The notes under the pieces were generated by a model. The model was not told where the DNA came from and searched no databases. It saw only the letters and a program-made list of their open reading frames with translations. A stretch of 64,000 bases of DNA from Salvator merianae (Eukaryota > Chordata > Lepidosauria > Squamata > Teiidae), in contig QVOM02000091.1 of NCBI GenBank assembly GCA_003586115.2, forward strand, positions 630,180 to 694,179, in the 5' to 3' direction. Positions 1 to 12,059 of the stretch are shown piece after piece (position 1 is the first letter of the stretch; every line of letters begins with the position of its first letter). The translations under genes and the position numbers were made by a program.

Positions 1-1037
1 GGGCCTATTCACACTTGTGCAGTGGAACCATCCAAGCCACTGGCTGGATCGCTCCATCTGCACTAGGGAACCATGGCACCTCACGAGAAGTTGCCAGAGG
101 CCTCCCCCAAGTGATCCAACTTTAAACTGCTAAAAAATAGTCCACGCGCTAACCAGGAGCGGCTGGATCTTCCAGGTGCAGCGTAGCAAGTGAACATGGC
201 TGCATACTATGGGCTGCACAGTCACATGCTACGTGCTGATCACCATGGTGATGTCTGAGCATGGGCCAGATGTTGCTTCAGATTTTGCCTTGGCAATCCG
301 GGCAGCCCTAGCCTGGCCATTCACACTTTGTGCCCTTCTGGCCTGGTATGGGGCTCTTACAATGGGCCTGTTCACACTACAGCGGTGAAACGTTCTTGTC
401 TGTTTGCTGGAACGGAGCTTTCGCACTGCCGCGGGCACGCGCCTCACCCGATCCGAACCACATCGTACCCGATTCGTACCTGATCCTGGGTAAGGCAAGG
501 GAAGTAAAAGCTTGTCTTCATTCCGACCTGCGCGATGGAGTGAAGATCGGGCACGGTGCTTTCGCACTCCCGTCCGCGTTTGCAATGGCGGCCGGGCGTG
601 GCTGGCACGGCTGCGCATGCGTGGTCCAAAGTTTTCACACCCGGGTGCGAAGTTTTCACACCCGGGTGCAAAGTTCCACAGCCGGGATAGCCCTTTGGGC
701 ATGGCAGCCTGGCTCCCATTACGAAGCCTGCTCCGTAACGAGCCCTCTGGTTAGGGAGCGGAGCTCGATGGTGCGGAGTGCGGTACCGAACTAGCGGCTG
801 CCATTCACACTGTTCCCTCTGCTGGTCGGCTTTGGGTCCATTCCTCTGGCCAGGAGTGCGAATGGCAGCCAGCGTTCTCCAACCTCTCCGGTCCGAAGCC
901 AACTACTGGGAACGGACTACGGAGCTCAGTGCGAAAAGACCCAGTGTTTGATACGCGAATGCCTGCCACTGTGCTGGTTCTTTACCAGCTGAATATGGTG
1001 TTGTTATATATACTACACTGGTAAGTGTGAACCCAGC
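1..1037. mobile_element. MITE of the GGCCTGTTC-terminus group, interrupted by another element
   Basis: The sequence from 1 to about 363 and from 943 to 1037 resembles the continuous elements at 15961-16411 and 30461-30938: a first terminus like gggcctattcacac, a Bst-like inner part with CCATGG-type stretches, and a closing hairpin followed by gtaagtgtgaaccc. Between the two parts sits a separate element at 364-942. The left end may be cut by the window edge. Confidence 0.6.
364..942 (+). mobile_element. ~580-bp dispersed element, copy A
   Basis: It begins gggcctgttcacac and ends gtgcgaaaagaccc, so the ends are imperfect inverted repeats. A second copy in the same orientation lies at 55516-56087, and the two are close to 90 percent identical by eye, including a tandem 'cacccgggtgcgaag' motif. 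There is no coding capacity, so this is a non-autonomous DNA transposon. I could not find a clear target-site duplication. Confidence 0.7.
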
Positions 1038-1143
1038 CCAAGACTTGGGATATCAATCCCATAAATTCTCTTTACACTGGCTGCTCCTACTCCAAACTCG
1101 CCCACCAAATTTCTGGTTGCTTTTACAATTTCCTCAATCTTAC

Positions 1144-1452
1144 CAGGTTTCACACTGACTTGGAACTCTGATGAGTTTTTCTGGTTATTGGAACAGTAGA
1201 AAATGCCAGAGTCGTTCATGTAGAGGATTCGAAGATGTAAGACTAAGCTGAGATCTGATTTTTCTCCTGTCTTTTCCAAGCGATTGTCGAAGTGGGACAA
1301 CATGATCTGATCGTTTCTGAAAATGGCCACTGAACCATTTTGCATACTTGCACAGACTGGATATCGCGGAATCCAGTACCACTTCAGTTCAGGTCCCTTC
1401 AGCTCACAGGGGATTTTGATCTTTGATCCAACAGATGGCATTATCATGTTTT
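1144..1452 (-). CDS. MPIG6B: MPIG6B exon 2: V-type Ig domain
   Basis: This 309-bp exon is open throughout and encodes about 103 residues. The acceptor is a pyrimidine-rich tract ending ttgtag (AG at 1454-1453). The donor is cctg/gtaaga (GT at 1143-1142). Both ends are phase 1, which is typical of Ig-domain exons. Visible domain marks are the B-strand cysteine in KIPCEL, the core tryptophan in LKWYWIP, an extra cysteine in RYPVCA that human G6b also has, and the F-strand DSGIFYC. The open frame runs on past the donor, but that part lacks domain character. An alternative is another short-chain IgV receptor; NCR3 fits less well by the motifs I can recall. Confidence 0.82.
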
Positions 1453-2082
1453 CTACAAATGAAATGAAGATAGCAGCACAAGATGCAGGTCATTACACAA
1501 TAACATTTTATAGAAGTCCTGAGGCACATTAATTTAAGAAGAAGGGAAGAATGGTTTCAACAGGGTGCCCTTTGCATAGAGCCAGGGGGGGAAATTCTTT
1601 ATTTTTCTTCTCAGAAAATTGGATTGGTTTTTTTTTAATATATTTTATTATTTTCTATCCATATATATACAAATATTTGACTATAAACTAATATACAAAA
1701 CAAAACACAATACACTCAAATCAATAACAATTAAAACAAACAAACAAAAAGATACCTTTTGTTTGTTTGTTTTAATTGTTAAAAAAATTGGATTGAGATC
1801 ATTCATGGAAAACTGGGGCAGGGAGAAAATCTATGATAATGTTTATCTTATTTAAAACATTTCTATATAAAGAATCCCAAAGAATTTTTCATAATTAGAA
1901 ATTACAAACAAGAGTAAAAACAGTTAAGGCCATAAAATTAATTTAAAAAACATATTAAATTTTATTTTAATCCTCCCTGAGACCTCTGCTTATAGGGCAA
2001 GTTATAATACAAACAAATAAAATAAACAAAAGTTAGTTGAGTCAGGAAAACAACCATTCATACAGGGAATATTGGGGTACAG

Positions 2083-2128
<46 letters not shown>

Positions 2129-3673
2129 AATATTTATATCCTGCCCTTCATCCAAAGGCCCCAGGGCAGGTTACCACAATATCAAATCTCCAAACAGTGA
2201 AGTGTACTTAAAATATAACCGTCCCTCCCTCCCTGACAGGACAACAATTAGAGGAAACTAAACATCAAAGATTTCTGGGAAAAACTGAAGGCCACAGGTA
2301 AAGGGGACAGCAGAGGAGGAGATGGATAATGTTATGGAAACAACAAACAAGAGCTTGAGCAAATTTCAGTAGGCAGGAAAGGCCAAAAGGCCTGGCGTAC
2401 TGTGCTCCATGAGGTCACCAAGGGCCTGTTCGCACTTACCCATTAGTGAGCAAGCAGATGCTCACCAGGTAAGTGCATTTGCACAGCTCTGCCACTGCAG
2501 CATCTGGGAGTGGCTACAGCTGCTCCTGTATGCTACTAGCAGCGGGCAGCAAAATGATTGTCCACAGCTTGACAGGGAGTGGAAATATTGCTCCCAACCA
2601 GCAGTGTGGCACGGCTGCAGATGCGTGGTCACGTACCATGTCCCTGATTGCCATGGCAGCAGTCAGACATTGCCATGGCCACTGACACAGTGACATGATT
2701 GCCACGGGGATGTCGGCTGTCGATTTGCATGGAGACATGACAGCAAAATCGCTTTTTCTGGGCACCTCTCTGAGTATGTGGAGACGCATCCCTAACTGTA
2801 AGTGCCTCACAAATATCAGAGGGACGATTATTTTGGGCACAATAAGCACCTGAGGCCTTATTTAAAATGCACCACACTGTGACAAGAATGTGGTGGGGAG
2901 AATTGTTACAAGTACGTCTGCCAAACTTTCATGGGGCTGAAAAGCAGCAGTTTGCTCCAAAACTACTAGCAAGACCAATAAAGGAGAAAAGACATACATT
3001 TATATACTTATTATACAATAATAAGTAAAGACACACACTAATTATGTAATTTAATTAAAGAAATACAGAAAGAAACCTCCAAAGATATTCCTGAGCCACG
3101 GAGTGGCCACAGTTTTGTTGTTGTTGTTGGGTACCATTGAGTCGTGGTCGACTCCTGGCTGACTGCATGGCCACCTCCATGGGCACCTCTACGCAGTTTT
3201 CTTGGCCGAGATACAGAAGTAGTTTGCCATTGCCTACTTCTGGGGAGAGGCTGGGGATCAAACCAGCAACCCTCTGCTTTCCGGGCAGTTTGCTTCACCA
3301 CACAGCTACAGCTACTCTCATGGTCACAGCTTGGTACAGAGCAACTTCCTGGGAAAGGGATGGCACGGGTTTGACCCCTGGAAGAAGGTGGAGACAAACC
3401 ACTTCTGTATCTTGAGGCTTAAATGACTCCTTCAAGTCACCAAGAGCCACTCCGACGCGAGAGTAGCAAACAACAACAAAAAGTGCACATGAAATTCTGT
3501 CTCAAGTCCATGAAGCCCTTGTGACAAACTCGTCCTCAGCGTTTCTACCTCAAAGTTCTCCAGGAATGACTGTTGCACCCATCCTAGCGACAGAGTTCCT
3601 GCTTACCTTTTTGAGGTTGTTTTTTTCCAAGACCCGGGACAGCCATGGCCAGAATTAAGAAAAGTAACGACAT
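1144..3673 (-). CDS. MPIG6B: MPIG6B (G6b), partial gene: signal-peptide and IgV exons
   Basis: This is the 5' part of a type I membrane receptor gene. The two exons encode a signal peptide and one V-type Ig domain. They splice in compatible phase: exon 1 ends after one base of a codon and exon 2 supplies two. In mammals the family member is an ITIM-bearing inhibitory receptor of megakaryocytes and platelets that binds heparan sulphate. The identity rests on the IgV pattern KWYWIPRYPVCA, which parallels human RWVWAPSFPACK (recalled, not aligned by software), on the DSGIFYC motif, and on DDAH2 lying in the same window, since both genes are MHC class III neighbours in mammals. The transmembrane and ITIM exons would lie left of position 1 and are not visible. 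The intron of about 2.15 kb holds a tetranucleotide repeat, a MITE and a SINE. Confidence 0.8.
2083..2128. repeat. (TCTA)n microsatellite
   Basis: About 11 uninterrupted TCTA units lie in MPIG6B intron 1. They abut a sequence (2129-2180) resembling the antisense 3' tail of a LINE or SINE ('tatatcctgccc' type), so the array probably grew from that element's tail. Confidence 0.95.
2409..2850. mobile_element. MITE, GGCCTGTTC-terminus group
   Basis: It starts gggcctgttcgcacttacc and ends near gtaagtgcctcac, so the ends are inverted. The inner part has the alternating CCATGG and purine-pyrimidine character seen in the copies at 15961 and 30461. It lies in MPIG6B intron 1. Confidence 0.55.
3108..3335 (-). 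mobile_element. tRNA-derived SINE, family B, antisense
   Basis: Read on the minus strand it contains a B-box-like stretch (ggttgctggtttgatccc) and ends in a (CAA)n tail, seen here as gttgttgttg. A related copy is at 45839-46036 and a fragment at 34990-35103. The body motif 'gcagttttcttgg' is shared by the first two copies. It lies in MPIG6B intron 1. Confidence 0.65.
3607..3673 (-). CDS. MPIG6B: MPIG6B exon 1: signal peptide
   Basis: The start codon is at 3673-3671. The exon encodes 22 residues, MSLLFLILAMAVPGLGKK followed by QPQK, which is a short hydrophobic leader, and ends at a good donor (aaag/gtaagc, GT at 3606-3605). One base is left over, which matches the phase of the IgV exon at 1452. 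A second in-frame ATG nine codons in would cut the leader short, so I chose the first. The exon is too short to appear as a long open frame and was found by reading upstream of the IgV exon for a leader with a phase-compatible donor. Confidence 0.72.
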
Positions 3674-3885
3674 CTGGAGGGGAAAAGGACAGGACTTTTC
3701 TATCATGTTGTTCTTCAGCATAACTGCTGCTGGTTCCTAAGGGGAACTGTAGCAATAATGTCAAAACCACAAGATTTTGCACAACCCATGAGAAAGAAGG
3801 AAGGCAGGCTTCATCTTAAGAAAGACTTAAGTCTCATCCAGACAGAAGCAGAAAAGGTAAGCCTGTCAGAGAAGTTGGCCCTTTC

Positions 3886-4055
3886 TGCACTGGGCCTTAT
3901 TCTAGTTTATATCCCGGAAAAGAGGCCTGCCATATGCATGCTAGTGCAGGCAACAGCAAGCGTCAGGCAGGGCCTGCCATAGTCTGCATCAGCATGCAGG
4001 TGGCAGACCTCTGTTCCAGGATACAATCCAGAATAAGGCTAAGTGCAGAAGGGCC
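3886..4055. mobile_element. Palindromic MITE with GGCCCTTTCTGCACT ends
   Basis: The ends are ggccctttctgcactgggcc and cagaagggcc. The interior is palindromic around 'atatcccggaa' and its inverse. The same unit recurs at 14789-14968 and 58909-59085, and as fragments at 16765-16842, 18739-18800, 27408-27523 and 40611-40690. Confidence 0.75.
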
Positions 4056-4203
4056 TGTTGTCAGTTTCCTTCCATCCTACATCATGACCAAGCACTGATG
4101 GAGGCCGTGAAACAACCTTGGATGAACCCATTCAGGACCAAAATCAGCTTCAGTGGACTGCACTGAGGATGGCAAGTGGCAATATTTATTTATTTATTTA
4201 TTT

Positions 4204-4760
4204 CATAGAATCATAGAATCATAGAGTTGGAAGGGAACGTGCTGGCATGTTGAATGAGCATTCCCCAAAGCCAGCTGGCACGACCCATCGGACTGTGTGG
4301 AAGATGCCTGGCAGTCTGGCACCGGCAGTCTCCGCATGAACAACCTCTTGAATCATAGAATCATAGAGTTGGAAGGGACCTCCAGGGTCATCGAGTCCAC
4401 CCCCTGCTCAATGCAGGATTCACTAAAGCATCCCAGACAGATATCCGTCCAGCCTCTCCTTGAAGACCTCCAGCGAAGGAGAGCCCACCACCTCCTGTGG
4501 TAACCTGTTCCAGTGACTGATTGCCCTTACGGTCAGGAAGTTTTTCCTAATATCTAGCCTGTATCTACTCCCTTGAATTTTCATCCCATTGTTTCTAGTC
4601 CTTCCTTCTTCGCAACTGAGAATAGGGCCAATCCTTCTGCACTGTGACAGCCGTCCAGATACTAGAAAACAGCTATCGTGTCTCCTCTCAGTCTTCTCTT
4701 CTGCAGGCTAAACATTCCTAGGTCCTTTAACCGTTCCTCGTAGGACATGGTTTGCATCCG
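4204..4760 (-). mobile_element. CR1 LINE 3' end, antisense, with a 3' extension
   Basis: It carries the hallmark CR1 3' end in antisense (tcatagaatcatagagttgg) followed by CR1 3'-UTR and ORF-end sequence ('ggtaacctgttccagtgac'). Unusually, the terminal motif occurs twice, at about 4204-4236 and 4338-4372. A ~105-bp segment sits between them and also flanks the CR1 copy at 60425-60829. Confidence 0.85.
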
Positions 4761-5084
4761 TATGGGTTAAAAAACAAACAAACACCCTCAAAAACAGCCA
4801 TTTTCACATTTAACTTCTGTGGTCCGGATCAGAGTGTTGTCCCACTCTGATGTGTTTCAAGGAATCCATCCCTGGAATAGAACAAGGCCATCCACTTTGG
4901 GATGGCAGCTACGGCCCAGCCTCCACACCTGCTCTGACGCTCATGGCAGCTTTGGAACCAGCCTCTGAAAGCTCTGCCAGCTGGGAATTAAAGTTCCTGA
5001 CCTCGGAGCCCTCAGGGAATCCGTTTCAGCAATGTCGCTGCTTGTTGCTTGTTGTGTCACTTGTGGTATACTAGACCACAGAGG

Positions 5085-5490
5085 CATGGCCCGTCCACAC
5101 ACCTCCACTGTCTGGTATACCACCACTTAGTACACCGGTAGACCTCTTTAAAGAGACCTACTGGTAGACCAGACCAGGTGGCGATTTTGGGCATCTGAGT
5201 CCCTTCTGGCTTGGTCTGTGCTCCAGCCTGTGTGGACAGAATGTACTAGTAGGGGTTGGGGCCTCCCTTAAATCGCACCAGCATGAGGGAGGATTCCAGT
5301 ATACTGGTCAGTGCAAAAATGAGATATTAGTGTCCCCATCCCACTTTCAATCCACATTAAAGGACAGAAAATGCACTTCCAGAGTGTGTTTTCTATCCTT
5401 TAATGTGGATTAGAGGTAGGGTTAGGAACACTAGAGACCTCACGCCAGCACCTCTAAGCTGCTTTTGACCTTTTTTTCCTGTGTGTAGAC
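5085..5490. mobile_element. MITE-like palindromes
   Basis: The first palindrome centres near 5138 on 'gtagacctctttaaagagacctac'-type arms. A second, at about 5345-5415, has the arms 'ccacattaaaggacag' and 'ctttaatgtgg'. The second unit recurs at 12950-13010 and near 29570. Confidence 0.5.
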
Positions 5491-6651
5491 GCATTCTAAT
5501 TCAGTACTGGGTCTCATGAGAGGGGTCTGTAAGTTTTGCAGATCCCCACTTTCCCGGGGGTGCTAATGCAATGGCAATGGAGGAAGAAAAAATTTCTGGA
5601 AGGTCAGATCTTGACAAAACCACAGACACAATTATCAACTTAACTGATAAATCTGTTTCATTTAAAATAAACATGTTCTAAACAGAGTTGATATAACCAT
5701 GCAATATCAAATTTTGCCTGCCGGGTTGGGCGGAAAAATACAATTTTCCCTCCCAATCAAATCACATTAATCAACCAATATGTGAATCCATTCTGGATAA
5801 AGAAGGAAGATCAGCATTCCACGGATCCCTCGTCACTGAAATGAATTGGATCCCATGGTAAAACTATAGCAGTCAGAGGATTAGAGATTAGGAAAGGCTC
5901 ATCCCCCCATTCAGTTGCAGAATTAAGACAAGGCAACGAATCAGTAGGAAACACCCTTTAAAGTTATCTCTGTTCTGTTTCTTCTTTCTTTCCCCCTTGG
6001 TGACCACAATATACTGCACTTCCTGTTCAGAGACAGAAGCTTCTCCAGCTGCTCAGAGCAGCAAACTCCTAAGCACAGGTCGTTGCAGAATTCAGACTTC
6101 AATACCCACCACAACACACAGTTTTTTAGAAAGCTCCTCTGTGGAGGCTCAGACATGGCTCAGAACTGGTTCGCAGGTGGGATCGTTCACACGCCAGTCT
6201 GCCCCTCTCCCCCATGAACATTCTACTCTGCCTCTCTCCCCTCTTGTGAAACTTCTACTCTGCCCCACCCTCCTCTCATGAGAACGTGGATTAGAGATGG
6301 GATGAGAACACGAGGACCGCATGTTACCATCTCTGAAGTGCCTTTGAGTCACTTTTTTTGGTTGCAAATGCACACAACCGAAGCTTGCCAAATGTCCGAA
6401 ATGGGTATGGCTCTGTTCCTATGGCTCTCAACAAATGCCTGTAACTTTGGCCCTTTCCACTCTAGATGCTGTCCCGCAATAGGAGGGGATCCGGAGGCCT
6501 CCCTTCTGCCTGCTAGTGAAGATTACAGGAGGCCATGCCCCCTCAAAGCATGCTCAGCCTGCACAGGATGGAGTATAGACCATGCTAGTGTACCCCAAAT
6601 GGCACTCTAGTTTAGTTTACTGGTAGACCTCAACATCAAGGTCTACAGTGT

Positions 6652-6980
6652 GGGAGGCACGGTGGTGCAGAAGGCTAAGGCACTGATCTTTCAATAGGAG
6701 GATCGGAGTTCAAGGCCCCTGTCTGCTGTGTAGAGGGGATGAGCGCCCTCTACTGGCCTCTAGCTCCAGGCAACCTAGCTGTTCGAAAGCAAGTAATTGC
6801 AAGTAGATAAATAGGGAGCATCACACTGTGTGATGCGGAAGATAGACAGATGTAAGCCTTTGGGCAAAAAATAACCTTGTAAGCCGCTTTGAGTCAGCTT
6901 CGGCCGAGAAAAGCGGGGCATAAAAACCAAGTTGTTGTTGTTGTTGTTGTTGTTGTTCTTCTTCTTCTTCTTCTTCTTCT
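6652..6980 (+). mobile_element. tRNA-derived SINE, family A, copy 1
   Basis: The head is tRNA-like, with A-box 'gtgcagaaggctaaggc' and B-box 'ggagttcaag'. It is followed by a body ending 'agccgctttgagtcagc' and 'gcggggcataaaaacc', then a (GTT)n(CTT)n tail. Other copies are at 8737-9030 (minus), 31949-32250 and 36395-36687. It is inserted beside the centre of an older palindrome (ggtagacctcaacatc). Confidence 0.88.
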
Positions 6981-7500
6981 ATATATGGTATACCAGACCA
7001 CTGGAGACTCATTTCAGCGGGGCAACAGAGTGCGCACCACCAAAATGGACCCTGTGGGAGTTGCAAAGGACAGGAATGAAAGTTCTTACTTTTGGAGCAT
7101 TTGGAGACACCCGCTTCAGACCCAGCATGGGGCCTAGTTCAGGACAGGCTGTCCAAGTGCAGACGGCCTTGTCCTGCACTTGAAGCAACTCATCCCAGCT
7201 GGGACGGGTTGCTAAATCCAGATACGGGTCATAAGTGCAAATAGAGCCTTTGATTAATCAAGTTACAACTTCACATACTGTTTATGTGCATACCCAAATC
7301 ATTCAACATGGCTTGTCCTTAGTAATCTTTGCCCAGAGTGTACTCAGTACGCTCTATGTGGGGCTGTCCTTGAAGATAGTTTAGAAGCTGTGACTGGAAC
7401 AGAATGCAGGAGCTGCTGGTCAGATGCACATCGCGCTGGTCTGAAAAGGAGTGTGCTGGTTGACAATTTGTTGCTTAGCCCAATTCAAGGTTTTAACTTA

Positions 7501-7933
7501 GGGGCGTTTTGCACTTTCCATCTTGGAACGTTCATAATCGAACATTCAAAGAGGGAACAGTTCTTGACGTGTGGCAGCCATCCATACTGCAAGGGCTGGA
7601 ACATCCCAGAAATGGGCATCCAAGCATTCGCACTGTGAATGCTGGCCACCCATCATGACAGCAGCTGGGAAAACTTCCAACTGCTGCTATGGCAACCAGG
7701 GATGCAACATGTGACTGCGCAGCTGCAACCACGGTCATGCCATGCAGCGCAGAGTTCACACCCAGAAGTAGGTGCAAACGCTGCATGCCAGAAACAGTCC
7801 AGCTGCTCCCAGTCCAGCTGTGGAGCACAATTTTGTGTTCCACAGCTAATAATGATCAGGAGCAGCTGTAGTCCATTCCCAATCGCTAGGGACTTTGCAC
7901 AGTGCAGACGCACTTCACTAGCGAACAGGCCTT
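7501..7933. mobile_element. MITE family with GGGCCTTTTCGCACTTTCC-like ends, copy 1
   Basis: The ends are ggggcgttttgcactttcc and gcgaacaggcc. The interior matches the element at 39839-40229 and the degraded copy at about 21303-21778, including 'ctgtggagcac' and 'ccatggcaac'-like blocks. It is non-coding. Confidence 0.65.
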
Positions 7934-8736
7934 TAGGTTGCGGCCACACTTTACCTTTTATTCTACTTCAGCCTTCTCTGGCTCTGCCTGACCACACCTA
8001 AAATTCCATTTTTATACCTTTTCTAGACTAAACTGTCAGGAAAGACACTATCCTTAATCAGATTTGTCAATTCTGAGACTGTTTCAGGCCCATTAGTTCA
8101 TTTTGATTTTGAAGGTGTGATCAAAAAAGCAGATTATATGGGATGGACAGAGGGTTTCCATTCTGCTCTTGCCCACTGCTGGATCTTGTGGGTGTTCTAG
8201 AGAGGTGGTGCTATTGTTCCCCCCACACTTCCTTCTTACCCCACGTCTTCTTTTTTCCTTCTTTCCCATAAGCCTTCATTTCCTTTTTTTTTTTGGTAAA
8301 GGCGAAAGAGTGCTGTTTTGCAGATTTGACTCTTCTGCTGCTACTGGGGAGGGCTCCGCTGCCTTCAACGTTGACCCTTGACAACCTCAAGCCTTCCCTG
8401 TGCCAGGTGTCCATGGGGGAGCAGCCTCCCCTTCGTCTCCTTGGTGCAAAACTGCTCTCACTAGCAGTAAGCCAGGCCCCTGCTCCCCTCCTGGTTTCCT
8501 GTTCTTATGAGGGAGGGACCGGTTCACGCCAAAGATAAGTGACAAGCAAGGCGAAAGGCAGTGGCAGTAGCAACTGCAGGTTTTGCTGCTGAGGGCTTTT
8601 CTCCAGTCCCCTATTCCACACCCCTAGCTCACCAAGGCAGCCCGAGCCCTCTGTCGTGGGGAGGAGGAGGGCAGGCAAAGAACCTCAGCAGCTCAAATCT
8701 GAAAGAGCAAGTTCTGGACACAGACAGTTGCCTACA

Positions 8737-9030
8737 GAAGAAGAAGAAGAACTTGGTTTTTATACCCCGCTTTTCTCAGCCGAAGCTGACTCAAAGCGGC
8801 TTACAAGGTTATTTTTCGCCCGAAGGCTTACATCTGTCTATCTTCCGCGTCACACAATGTGATGCTCCCTATTTATCTACTTGCAATTACTTGCTTTCGA
8901 ACAGCTAGGTTGGCTGGAGCTAGAGGCCAGTAGAGGGTGCTCATCCCCTCTACACGGCAGACATGGGCATTGAACTCCGATCCTCCTACTGAAAGATCAG
9001 TGCCTTAGCCTTCTGTGCCACCGTGCCTAC
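8737..9030 (-). mobile_element. tRNA-derived SINE, family A, copy 2
   Basis: It is the reverse complement of the copy at 6652: the tail reads (GAA)n at 8737-8750 and the tRNA-like head ends at about 9030. The body 'gctgactcaaagcggc' is intact. Confidence 0.88.
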
Positions 9031-9689
9031 AGAGAATGGTAGTAGTAGGACTCTTCCTCCATACAATGGCACTGCGCAGCATCCTGACCCAGCAGTGGCA
9101 GCAGAATAAGGGGCAGGCAGGCAACCAGGTCCAGGAATCACCTGCTGCCTCGCGAGACATTCAGGACATGCAACAATCAGGCTGCTTCCGAGTCAGGGTG
9201 AGAAGTGGAGGGGCGGGGTTGAAGGAGGCGGGGGTGAGGGCGTGAGGACAGCAAGTTCAGCCTCAGAAAGTGGCAAGTGAGAAGATGAGGGAAGCACTTT
9301 TTTTTCCCCCCCGACATCAAGGCTATGTTATATGCAGGCAGGGGAGTCCCCACAGCGGCAGCAGAAGAGGCAAAGCTGCAAAACTGCACTCTTTTACCTT
9401 TAAAAAACAACAACAAGGAAGTGGAGGGTAAACAGGGCTGTTTGTTTTAAAGGAATACTGAGGTTTCCAGAGATGGGGAGGGGTGAGTGAGAGAAAGAAG
9501 TAGGTGTAACCTTCCTGGGGCAGCCATAATGTGATTGGTGGAACTATACCCAATCAGAGAGGGAAGAGGAGGATAAAGGTGGGCGGGGTAGAGACAAAAA
9601 AAGGACTCTTTTTACTGGACTGAGGCTGGGTGGACACAGCAAGATGGTCTCAGTGAGCATCATATCATTAAGGGTGTAGTCTATCATTT

Positions 9690-10100
9690 AGTGATGTCAG
9701 TCCCCCAGGTACCTTGAAATGGATTTTTGAGTGAAAGTGTGATCAGGCTCCTGAACTTAAAAGGCCCTAAATGGCTTAGACCTCCAATAGCTAAAGGAAC
9801 ACTACTTCCTCTTATATAGATCTGCCTGTACCTTAAAATATGTCATTGAGATCCCCTTGTCTGTGCCACCACTTACAGAAGTTAAGGGGGTAAGGATGCA
9901 TAAGAGGGCCTTCTTGGTGATAGCCCCTAGACTTTGGAATAGCTTCCCCTCTGAGATGTGTCAGGCACCCACACTGTATGCATTTAGATGCCTGGTGAAG
10001 ATGCACATGTTTTAATCAGTTTTTAATTTGTGTTTTATATTAGTTTTATTAAGACCATTGGATATAGGTTGGGATAGAATTACAAATAAAAATTCAATGA
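9690..10100 (+). mobile_element. LINE 3'-UTR remnant (CR1/L2-like)
   Basis: It contains the block 'aaatggcttagacc', then 'agggccttcttggtgatagc' and a tail 'gggatagaattacaaataaa'. The same order recurs at 17510-17826 and 37850-38300. There is no intact ORF. Clade assignment is from the general look of the sequence. Confidence 0.6.
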
Positions 10101-10337
10101 TACTGGGTGGCAGTGGTGTAGGCATTTTGCCACCTGAGGCATAGTGCCAACTGGCCCTCTTTTTTGTCAAGATGGTCAAGAGAATTGGGTGTCTATGACA
10201 GAAATCCCACAAGCTGTCCTTCCCACTCTCAACTATAGACGTACACAACAAATGCAATTGGGTTTAATAGCCAAGTTAACAGATAAATGTGTCCTTTAAA
10301 AAAAGAATGACTTTGAGATCTGATGATGTAGACTGAA

Positions 10338-10797
10338 GGTGCCTCCAGACAGTGGAAGGAAATTGTGGAACCTTGTTTAGAACCCGCAATTGCCTCTCAC
10401 TTCCCCTGTCAAACTGCAGAAGGCAATCCTGGGGGAAACTCGAGCTCTTACCTTGTCTGTCGTTTCCTTATGGGATGGAATGACTGCTCTTACAAAAGTA
10501 CCTGGATGTAGGAAGTACCTGCTCACTTCCCTTTGTTTCTTTGGGAGGTTTTTCTGCATGCTTCCTACATCCTGGTACTTTTGCAAGAGCAGTGCTTCCA
10601 CAAAGAAACGACAGACAAGGAATGGAATCTGTCATGTTCAAAAGCCTAGCGTCAAGAGCTGGATTTTTCATCATGCCCACATTGCACTTTTTTGGTACAC
10701 TGTCCCAAAAGTATATTGGGATCGCCATAGGTATGTGTGGCAATCCCAATATAGACAGAGAAAACTGCGGCTTTTAAACCGTGCCTGGAGGCACTCT
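10338..10797. mobile_element. MITE with an internal long hairpin
   Basis: The outer ends are 'gtgcctccagacag' and 'ctggaggcac'. Inside, 10450-10620 is itself an inverted repeat with arms starting 'ttaccttgtctgtcgtttcc' and ending 'ggaaac..gacagacaagg'. Related units lie at about 26850-27210 and 24960-25390. No coding capacity. Confidence 0.6.
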
Positions 10798-12059
10798 GAA
10801 TATTGGGGGCGGGGTTGCTTACAGTATAGACAGTTCAAGAGTAGAACAGGTTACTCTACGTAATCAGTAGTCTTTCCCCCATTAGATGTGCTTCTGTGGA
10901 GACTACATATCCATACATTGCATTTAGGAATGACCCCTTCAAATCCCTATTACTCTGACAGCTGTCGCACATAGGAAAACTAAGGAAAAAAAAGTGCTTT
11001 TGGCTGTTTCTCCACAGGGCCAGCAGCCCCCAAGGAATGCCAAGTGCCTGAAGGAGCCAGAGATCTTGAGAATGGCTTGGAGCAGAAAACTCAGTACCCC
11101 ACGCACAGCAGTGGCTGCTGTAGACTGGTGACTGAAACAGTTTTCTAAAATATCTGGAGGGAACCAGCTTGATAAAAGTTGTTTGACCAGTAGATTCCCC
11201 AGATGCAGGGTTTTCTCTCCTCCTCAACTCTCCATTTCTTCTTTTCATGATGAAAATTTCCTATTAGTTGGTCAGGTAGGTTACGTAGGTGAATGTGAGC
11301 AGTGCAGTGTTTCAATTTGCCGGTGTGGGAAATCCCATCAGTGGTTAAATCCTATGCCTCTGACTATGGTGACAGATGGGGCACTGAGGCAACTACTCAA
11401 ATTTATCACAGTAACTTCCTTTTCTCACTTCCTGTTTCAGGTTTATTTTTTCCAGATCTCTCCAGACTGTTTTCTGTCTTTTGTCTGACTCCTAGAGTGC
11501 TTTAGTTATATTTCTGTGCAGAGTCGTTGGGTGGGAGTGCTGAGATTGGGGTGGGAGGCAACCAACCAGCAAAAAAAAAGAAAAGAAAGGTAGGCTGTGT
11601 CTCCATTACACAGCAAAATAATTTTAAGTGAGGTCAGTTTCCATTACGTCCAATGGAAACCAGCTGTCCTAAGGACTTTCTGCACTTATTTCTAGCCTGG
11701 ACGGTATTTGGCTTCTGAGTCTTTTCTGTTGGTACACTGGTACAGACTAGAGAGCCCCCACCCCCACCCCACTAGCCAGCACTGGTATTCTCCATCTGCA
11801 CAAGACAGATCATATTCCAGATCAGGAGGAAGAAAATGATAAAAAGAATTATATCTGTGAAAACCCAGCCTGAAGAAGTATAATGTCAAATTGAGGGACC
11901 AGGGGAAACAGAAAGAAAGTAGATTCTAGCAGATTTTAGGTTTTAAAAGTCCCCTCAAGTGGGGCACGCCAATAGTCACATAGGCAAAGGCTGTACGGCC
12001 TGTAAAGTAGATAGAAATTGAAGCATTTGGTAAAGGAGATTCAAGATCCTAACAGGAAC

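Noticed and set aside
1013..1143. Continuation of the MPIG6B IgV frame to 1013
   Set aside because: It lies past a good donor at 1143-1142 and runs into MITE sequence.
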